Below, piece after piece: positions 24,356 to 29,139 of a DNA stretch of 29,139 nt (positions are counted from its first letter, which is position 1; every line of letters starts with the position of its first letter). The stretch lies in contig JAJRYU010000083.1 in NCBI GenBank assembly GCA_024275615.1, positions 1 to 29,139 of the forward strand. The letters are read 5' to 3'. The DNA is from Planctomycetota bacterium. Its GTDB lineage: Bacteria > Planctomycetota > GCA-002687715 > DRQF01. The notes beneath the pieces were generated by a model, which worked only from the letters and a program-made list of their open reading frames with translations, was not told the DNA's origin and made no database searches. Both the position numbers and the translations under genes were made by a program.

Positions 24356-27258
24356 TGAATACAAAACGCGCCTTTCTCTTGGCCGTGCCAACTTGGTTGG
24401 CTGTTTTTCTGTCGATCGAGCATGCTCCTGGGATCGACCCATTTTCTTTCGGCACGACGACGTTCATCCTGGCGTTCGTCCTTTGCTGGTCAATTCTATC
24501 CCTGCCATTCGACAACGACAAAATTATTGGCAGTAGCGATCCTTGGCGGCACGTCGCGACCAATCGAAGGTATCTCCTCGTCGCCACCTTGACCATGCTG
24601 TCGGCTTGTTTGCTCTTGTTTGCGGACGTTGCTTTTTTTGATCACAGCATGGTGTCAGTTCCGTGGTTCAATGTTGGTTTGGAAACGACCCCAGAAACCG
24701 CCGGGTTTGGTCATACCGTGGACCCATGGGCTGGCTTCTTGATTGAAGGTCCTGGAATCTTCTTGACCGGCGCTTCCTTCGATTTGGGGCAATTGCCGTT
24801 TTGGAATCCCTTTGAGGCCTGCGGCACGCCCTACGCTGCCAACGGTGAAATGGGTGTTTTCAGCGTCCTCCAACTCCCCTTGCATCTATCGCCAACAATC
24901 GCCCACTGGGACTTTTTTGCTCTCCTTCGCATTGTCCTGGTTTCCCTCGGTGGCTGGCTGTGTGCTTTTTCTCTCGGGAACTCGCCCCGCTCAGCGCTTC
25001 TTGTCGGATTCGGTCTTGCTTATGGCGCGATCTTCACTCTCTTCGCGAACCTCGTTCATCTGAATGGTGCCTTGGTCATTCCTTGGTTCGTGTTCGCCAC
25101 CGTGTGTTTTCTGGCAAAACGCAATTTGCGTCGTTGGCTTTTCTTGGTCGGCACGATCGCTCTCGGATTCAACGGTGGCAATCCCCAACCCATTGCCTGT
25201 GCTCTTGTTATTTTCTGTCCCGTTGTCTTGTTGCACAAAAGCGAATCAACACGCCAGAAGATGAGTGTGCTCGCGGGCTATGGCAGCGCAGCTTTTTTCG
25301 CCTCCCTCTTGTGCGCGTTCTCGTTGCTACCCCTCGCCGACCTTTTGGCGCGCAGCGAAAACCGGACTTTCTTTGCCTTGGAGATCATGGGCACAGCGAG
25401 CCATCTCGTCGACTGGTTCGCCCCGGGAGGACCGTTAGTGGGAGTGGCTACGGATGGCCTTTCAGGACCGCCTTGGTGGCGCTTAGGGGCAACTTCCTGT
25501 TTCCTGGCAATCGTCGGTTTGACCGCCATTTTCGCCAAGAAAGAAAACAGGTTCATTATCGGTGTTTTCATCGGCTTGTTGTTGTTTCATGGCTTGGCAA
25601 TCTTTCCGTCATTCAACCAACTATTCGCCACACTCCCCATCGTCGGCGGGCTCAAGTGGACCAAGTATGCCACCATCGCCCAATTACTCATTCTGTTGTT
25701 GTCAGCTCACGGAATGGAAGCTTGCATGAAGAGGCTTTCGTATCAACGACTTGCCGTTGCCGCGACATTGGCGATGGCGATCCTTGTTCACGCCGTCTAC
25801 TTTCGTGGTCGCATCGATAGCCAGATTTCAGCCAGCCTTGCCTTCGTTGTGGGTATTAGTCTTATCTTGGCAATACGTCGCTCTCCCCTTTGGTGCGTTG
25901 CCCTCCTCCCTATTTTGCTGATTGCCGAATCGGCATGGTACCGTCCCGATTATCCTCAGCGGCTCGATGAGATCACCGTGCCCGAAGGCCTGCCATACGG
26001 AAGTAACATCAAAGAACCCCATTGGACCCCCATTGCCCACCGCACGATGGGTTACCGTGATGCCGTCGCACCTCTGCTCTCAGGGTTACAAGGCTGGTAC
26101 GATATCCGTAGCGTTGGTGCCCTTCCCCTCACTCCTTATCACCGCCTCATGGCGCCTTACATGAATTGTGGTCCTTGGCCGCCCTACATGTTGTTGGGGG
26201 CGTCCAGGGAAATTGTTTTGTCGCCCTATTTCGATCTGGCAGGGGTGAGACAAGTCATCTTCAGAGAAGGCGATTTCAATGACATGGTGCGAGAGAGACG
26301 AGAAGACCTCTTGGAAGACAGCCCCTATGTTCGCTTCGGTGAATTTCAACGAGCACTCGACTACGCCTCAATTCAGACCTCCACTTTGGTGGCCCCCGAT
26401 GCTTTTGAAGGTTCCTTTCTCTTGCTACCTGCTCCGGCAACAACCATGCGCCTGAATCTGGCAGCCAAGTCAGCTCGCATCGGAATACGATTTGAGTCGC
26501 CAAGCAAGGAACCTTTCACAGTTAAAACAGGTTTCGACAACGATGTCAGGACCATCACGGACACCCAGGAGTACGTCTTCACAATCGAAAACGCCATGGT
26601 CCCTATCTCATTCAGTCTTGCCTTGGACGCCAGCCGCCCTGTCCGATTCATCTTGACCCAGTGGTGGGTTGATCGCCACATCAGCAAGGGGCGATTTGAC
26701 TTCGAACCGGTGGAGAATCCACTGGCGCAGAAATCTGGCATCCGAATCTTACGCAACAAGTACCCCATGGCTATCGCTCGGGTCATGCATCAAGGACGGA
26801 CCGTGCCCCCAGAGGATCTGAGTGACGTCCTAGCGCAGCATGTGGCAACTGGAGAAGGCTGGGATCCCCGTCACCAATTGCTCTTGATCAAAGAAGATAC
26901 TTCTAACCCAGAATCTCTGCCGAAATGGAACAACAAACTCCGGGAAGAGAAAGCAACACTCTGGCGTCGAGGTTGGAATCAAATGCGAGTTGATTGCGAC
27001 AACAAGAACCCGGGCTGGCTCAGTTTGGCAGTGAGTTATGATCCGGGTTGGTCAGCACGTATTGATGGCAAGGACGTGCCAATTTTCCAAGGGAATGGTG
27101 CATTCATGGCTATTCCCTTGAACAAGACTGGCAACCAACAGGTCGCCATGACCTATACACCGCCCGGATTCCGGCTAGGGCTTTGGATCTCGGGATTGTC
27201 AACCTTGGTGGCCATTTTCCTGCTGGCTCTGTCTTTTTGGCCGTCATTGCGCCGATAA
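24352..27258 (+). CDS. YfhO-like multi-pass membrane protein
   Basis: A 968-residue membrane protein. At least ten hydrophobic segments fill residues ~1-550, a large extracytoplasmic portion follows, and a final transmembrane helix ends the protein ('LWISGLSTLVAIFLLALSFW'). The pattern fits the YfhO family, GT-C-fold proteins thought to transfer sugars from lipid carriers onto surface polymers. Typical family elements are 'LVHLNGALVIPWF', 'FNGGNPQP', and near the end 'SYDPGWSARIDGKDVPIFQGNG...AIPL' with 'YTPPGFRLGLWISG'. The start overlaps the histidine kinase gene by four bases, so the pair is translationally coupled. Donor and acceptor are unknown. Confidence 0.85.
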   Translation: MMNTKRAFLLAVPTWLAVFLSIEHAPGIDPFSFGTTTFILAFVLCWSILSLPFDNDKIIGSSDPWRHVATNRRYLLVATLTMLSACLLLFADVAFFDHSMVSVPWFNVGLETTPETAGFGHTVDPWAGFLIEGPGIFLTGASFDLGQLPFWNPFEACGTPYAANGEMGVFSVLQLPLHLSPTIAHWDFFALLRIVLVSLGGWLCAFSLGNSPRSALLVGFGLAYGAIFTLFANLVHLNGALVIPWFVFATVCFLAKRNLRRWLFLVGTIALGFNGGNPQPIACALVIFCPVVLLHKSESTRQKMSVLAGYGSAAFFASLLCAFSLLPLADLLARSENRTFFALEIMGTASHLVDWFAPGGPLVGVATDGLSGPPWWRLGATSCFLAIVGLTAIFAKKENRFIIGVFIGLLLFHGLAIFPSFNQLFATLPIVGGLKWTKYATIAQLLILLLSAHGMEACMKRLSYQRLAVAATLAMAILVHAVYFRGRIDSQISASLAFVVGISLILAIRRSPLWCVALLPILLIAESAWYRPDYPQRLDEITVPEGLPYGSNIKEPHWTPIAHRTMGYRDAVAPLLSGLQGWYDIRSVGALPLTPYHRLMAPYMNCGPWPPYMLLGASREIVLSPYFDLAGVRQVIFREGDFNDMVRERREDLLEDSPYVRFGEFQRALDYASIQTSTLVAPDAFEGSFLLLPAPATTMRLNLAAKSARIGIRFESPSKEPFTVKTGFDNDVRTITDTQEYVFTIENAMVPISFSLALDASRPVRFILTQWWVDRHISKGRFDFEPVENPLAQKSGIRILRNKYPMAIARVMHQGRTVPPEDLSDVLAQHVATGEGWDPRHQLLLIKEDTSNPESLPKWNNKLREEKATLWRRGWNQMRVDCDNKNPGWLSLAVSYDPGWSARIDGKDVPIFQGNGAFMAIPLNKTGNQQVAMTYTPPGFRLGLWISGLSTLVAIFLLALSFWPSLRR

Positions 27259-27402
27259 ATTTCTATCCTATCATGCCGGTGAACATCGTAGAGACCGTAG
27301 CAATAGAAACCTTGCTCCACGGCAAGAAACTGACGCTGGGTTTCAGTCCAATGGAGAACTGTCCCCATAGGAAACAAGAGAATTAGGAACGGGAGAGAAT
27401 AA

Positions 27403-27858
27403 GTGACCCAGGAAGATTTCATCGAGATGATTCGCCCTTTGGCAACCCAATTGCAGAGTATCAACCTGGAGAGTGTCCCTGATGCCAAGGCGGCCATCGA
27501 GTCACTGGTACCGTTCGCGGGCGACATGATTGCTGAAATCCGTACCGCCACCATGGTTGCCGCCCAACAAGACTGGCTTTTGCCTAAAGAAGCAGGTGGC
27601 ATCAAGTTCGGTCGGATCGCCAAGGACCTCCAGGGTTTTAGCGTCGATGCCGTCCTCATGAGCGGCCCCGGCCCCAAACACAATCATCCCCAAGGTGAAA
27701 TTGACCTCTGCTTCACCACCGACGGCTCGCCTGAATTCGATGGTCAATCTGAAGGTTGGGTCATCTACGGTCCTGACTCCACTCACATCCCTACAGTCAC
27801 AAATGGCGAGATGTTGATTCTCTATTTCCTGCCTGGAGGCGCCATCAAGTTTCTGTGA
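27403..27858 (+). CDS. DUF4863-type small protein (4-hydroxylaminobenzoate lyase PnbB-like)
   Basis: A 151-residue cytoplasmic protein. Its C-terminal half is cupin-like, with the signature HNHPQGEIDLCF and then 'GWVIYGPDSTHIPTVTNGEMLILYFLPGGAI'. I recognise this as the family that includes PnbB, 4-hydroxylaminobenzoate lyase of nitrobenzoate breakdown. The assignment rests on recall of the motif, so the specific reaction should not be taken as established. The His residues and Glu of HNHPxGE probably bind a metal. The GTG start follows GGGAGAG by about six bases. It lies 144 bp after the YfhO-like gene, and its end overlaps the convergent helicase gene by 14 bp. Confidence 0.7.
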   Translation: MTQEDFIEMIRPLATQLQSINLESVPDAKAAIESLVPFAGDMIAEIRTATMVAAQQDWLLPKEAGGIKFGRIAKDLQGFSVDAVLMSGPGPKHNHPQGEIDLCFTTDGSPEFDGQSEGWVIYGPDSTHIPTVTNGEMLILYFLPGGAIKFL

Positions 27859-29139
27859 CATGTGAGTTGGAGATGATCAATGGGCACAGGTTGGTGGGGA
27901 AAACCTTGCGGCCGAACTTCTCAAATTGACAAATAACTTGGCCTTCCTTGCTGTTCACCACGACACCTTCACCGTACCGAGGGTGCTCGACAAGAATCCC
28001 ACTTCCCCACGTCCTGTCGTTGTCTTTTGCCTGAGAATTTCGCTGGTCGTCTTTGAGATCGTCTGGAATAAGATCAAGGTAGGGACTCGGCTCCGGTAGA
28101 ATTTGAGTCATGGCTGGCGCTCGAAACCAACTGATCTCGAGCGTCTCCTTAGCACGGGTCATGGCGACGAAAAGCAATCGTCTTTCTTCTGCCTCTCTAG
28201 CACTATCGCCCCAAGACGAAGTGATCGGCATGAGCCCACGATTCACTCCGCTGATAAAGACATGATCAAATTCCAACCCTTTGGCCCCGTGCATAGTCAT
28301 GAGCTGAATGGGTCCGTTTTGAGGCACACTGTCCGATTGTCTTGCGGAGAGAAGTCGTATCGCTTCCAACAGGATCGCTCCAGACTCAAGCGGACAATCT
28401 CCTCTCCAGATGGGACGCAGCCACTCCATGAGACGCTGTTCCAAAATAGCCGACTTTGATGATAGTGGTTCTAAGAACTGCATGATTCCTGTGGCATTGA
28501 CAAAGTCTTCAGCGCTCGCAAGTTGGCAACACTCCAGCCAACATTTGCGCACTTCGCTTAGGCGTCGTTGCAATGCCAGAGCATCGTCTTCTTCAAGTTC
28601 GAAATCCGCCAGTGTGAAAGGCGTCTGATTGGCAGCGCGACCACGAAGTGATGGTAGCCCAAATTCACTGTGGCAAATCCAAGAAGCCAAAGCCCATTCA
28701 TTCGCACAAGCGAACAGCCAGCTAAAGTAGCTCTTTGCAAAGGCGCGCAATCCGAGACCTGACGTACCGTTCTCTTTGACTTGAACGATGAGACCAGCTG
28801 CCGCGAGTTGTTCTCTGATGGGTTCTATCTGCTGGCGAATACGCACCAAGATGCCGACGGATTCAGACGGTTCCAAGTCCTTGATGGTATCGGCCAAGAA
28901 CACAGCCTCTGAAACTTGGTCAAAATGTTCCCGAATAACCAAAGGTCTCCCTGCGGGGCGGCTAGGGTTCAAATTGCGCCCCACCTTGGCAATTCCCAAA
29001 ATGAAGCGCGCGGCTTCTAGGATGTTGGCGGAAGAACGGTAGTTTACCGCAAGCTCGAGCTCATCACTCACAAAAGCTTCTCGGAACCGTTCGAATACAT
29101 CGACGCCACTGCCCCGCCATGAGTAGATAACCTGATCGG
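27845..29139 (-). CDS. UvrD/PcrA-type superfamily 1 DNA helicase, C-terminal part (runs off the right edge)
   Basis: The frame stays open to the window edge, and its first residues are 'DQVIYSWRG', helicase motif III (GDxxQxIYxWRG), so the N-terminal ATPase half lies beyond it. A GTG at 29071 falls in mid-domain and is not the start. Visible elements are motif IV 'LAVNYRSS', motif V 'LMTMHGAKGLEFDHVFISG', motif VI 'EERRLLFVAMTRAKETL', and a C-terminal 'HPRYGEGVVVNS...ICQFEKFGRKVFP' module. Such modules appear at the tail of PcrA/UvrD proteins and bind RNA polymerase in PcrA. It unwinds DNA 3' to 5' in repair or replication restart. Confidence 0.93.
   Translation of the reverse strand, partial: DQVIYSWRGSGVDVFERFREAFVSDELELAVNYRSSANILEAARFILGIAKVGRNLNPSRPAGRPLVIREHFDQVSEAVFLADTIKDLEPSESVGILVRIRQQIEPIREQLAAAGLIVQVKENGTSGLGLRAFAKSYFSWLFACANEWALASWICHSEFGLPSLRGRAANQTPFTLADFELEEDDALALQRRLSEVRKCWLECCQLASAEDFVNATGIMQFLEPLSSKSAILEQRLMEWLRPIWRGDCPLESGAILLEAIRLLSARQSDSVPQNGPIQLMTMHGAKGLEFDHVFISGVNRGLMPITSSWGDSAREAEERRLLFVAMTRAKETLEISWFRAPAMTQILPEPSPYLDLIPDDLKDDQRNSQAKDNDRTWGSGILVEHPRYGEGVVVNSKEGQVICQFEKFGRKVFPTNLCPLIISNSHVTET

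Noticed and set aside
24960..25820. 286-codon plus-strand frame inside the YfhO-like gene
   Set aside because: An alternative frame of a real gene, rich in Arg, His and Ser, with no family features.
27153..27683. 176-codon minus-strand frame across the gap after the YfhO-like gene
   Set aside because: It mostly runs antisense to two supported genes, and the 144-bp gap part has no start or motif.
1..29139. CRISPR arrays, insertion sequences, phage genes or integrase attachment sites
   Set aside because: No regularly spaced direct repeats, transposase or integrase motifs were seen; neither tRNA gene is flanked by mobile-element genes.

Overview
The window is a stretch of roughly 54% GC bacterial DNA, densely packed on both strands. 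At least three products carry N-terminal signal sequences ending in a lipobox Cys, which points to a Gram-negative-type envelope. I cannot place the organism with confidence. The mix of selenocysteine genes, secreted hydrolases, a bilobal aspartyl protease and a sulfotransferase-glycosyltransferase fusion would fit Planctomycetota or a former deltaproteobacterial lineage, but this is inference.

Layout. At the left edge (1-390) is a C-terminal fragment of the 16S rRNA methyltransferase RsmG, entered through a hexamer repeat and an in-frame stop. A minus-strand run (474-4824) encodes, in transcription order, an M1 metallopeptidase lipoprotein, a short malic enzyme and an aspartyl protease/PDZ lipoprotein. 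DNA polymerase IV (4899-6107, plus) converges on a large sulfotransferase-glycosyltransferase protein (6117-8612, minus). Then come a tRNA-Pro(UGG) with its own promoter and terminator (minus) and a BNR-repeat lipoprotein.

The centrepiece is a selenocysteine cluster on the plus strand: selA (10333-11748), selD (11741-12808) and tRNA-Sec (12891-12988). selD is itself a selenoprotein gene. Its true start is a GTG overlapping the end of selA, and a UGA at codon 22 sits where the catalytic Sec/Cys of selenophosphate synthetase lies. A small hairpin follows exactly 11 nt after that UGA. Standard gene calling would cut off the N-terminus and lose the catalytic residue. SelA and SelD provide Sec-tRNA synthesis; the elongation factor SelB is not in the window.

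The right half holds mostly ordinary genes: a PaaZ-like aldehyde dehydrogenase (minus), a rhomboid protease and NUDIX hydrolase (plus), a 7Fe ferredoxin (minus), an esterase-fold protein whose nucleophile position is Gly, a 2Fe-2S ferredoxin and MnmG (minus), and an XdhC-type molybdenum hydroxylase maturation factor (plus). A secreted alpha/beta hydrolase (minus) follows. Next are a soluble histidine kinase-receiver protein overlapping a YfhO-like membrane protein by four bases, a small cupin-like DUF4863-type protein, and a UvrD-like helicase that runs off the right edge. Apart from the selenium cluster I see no mobile element, CRISPR array or prophage.
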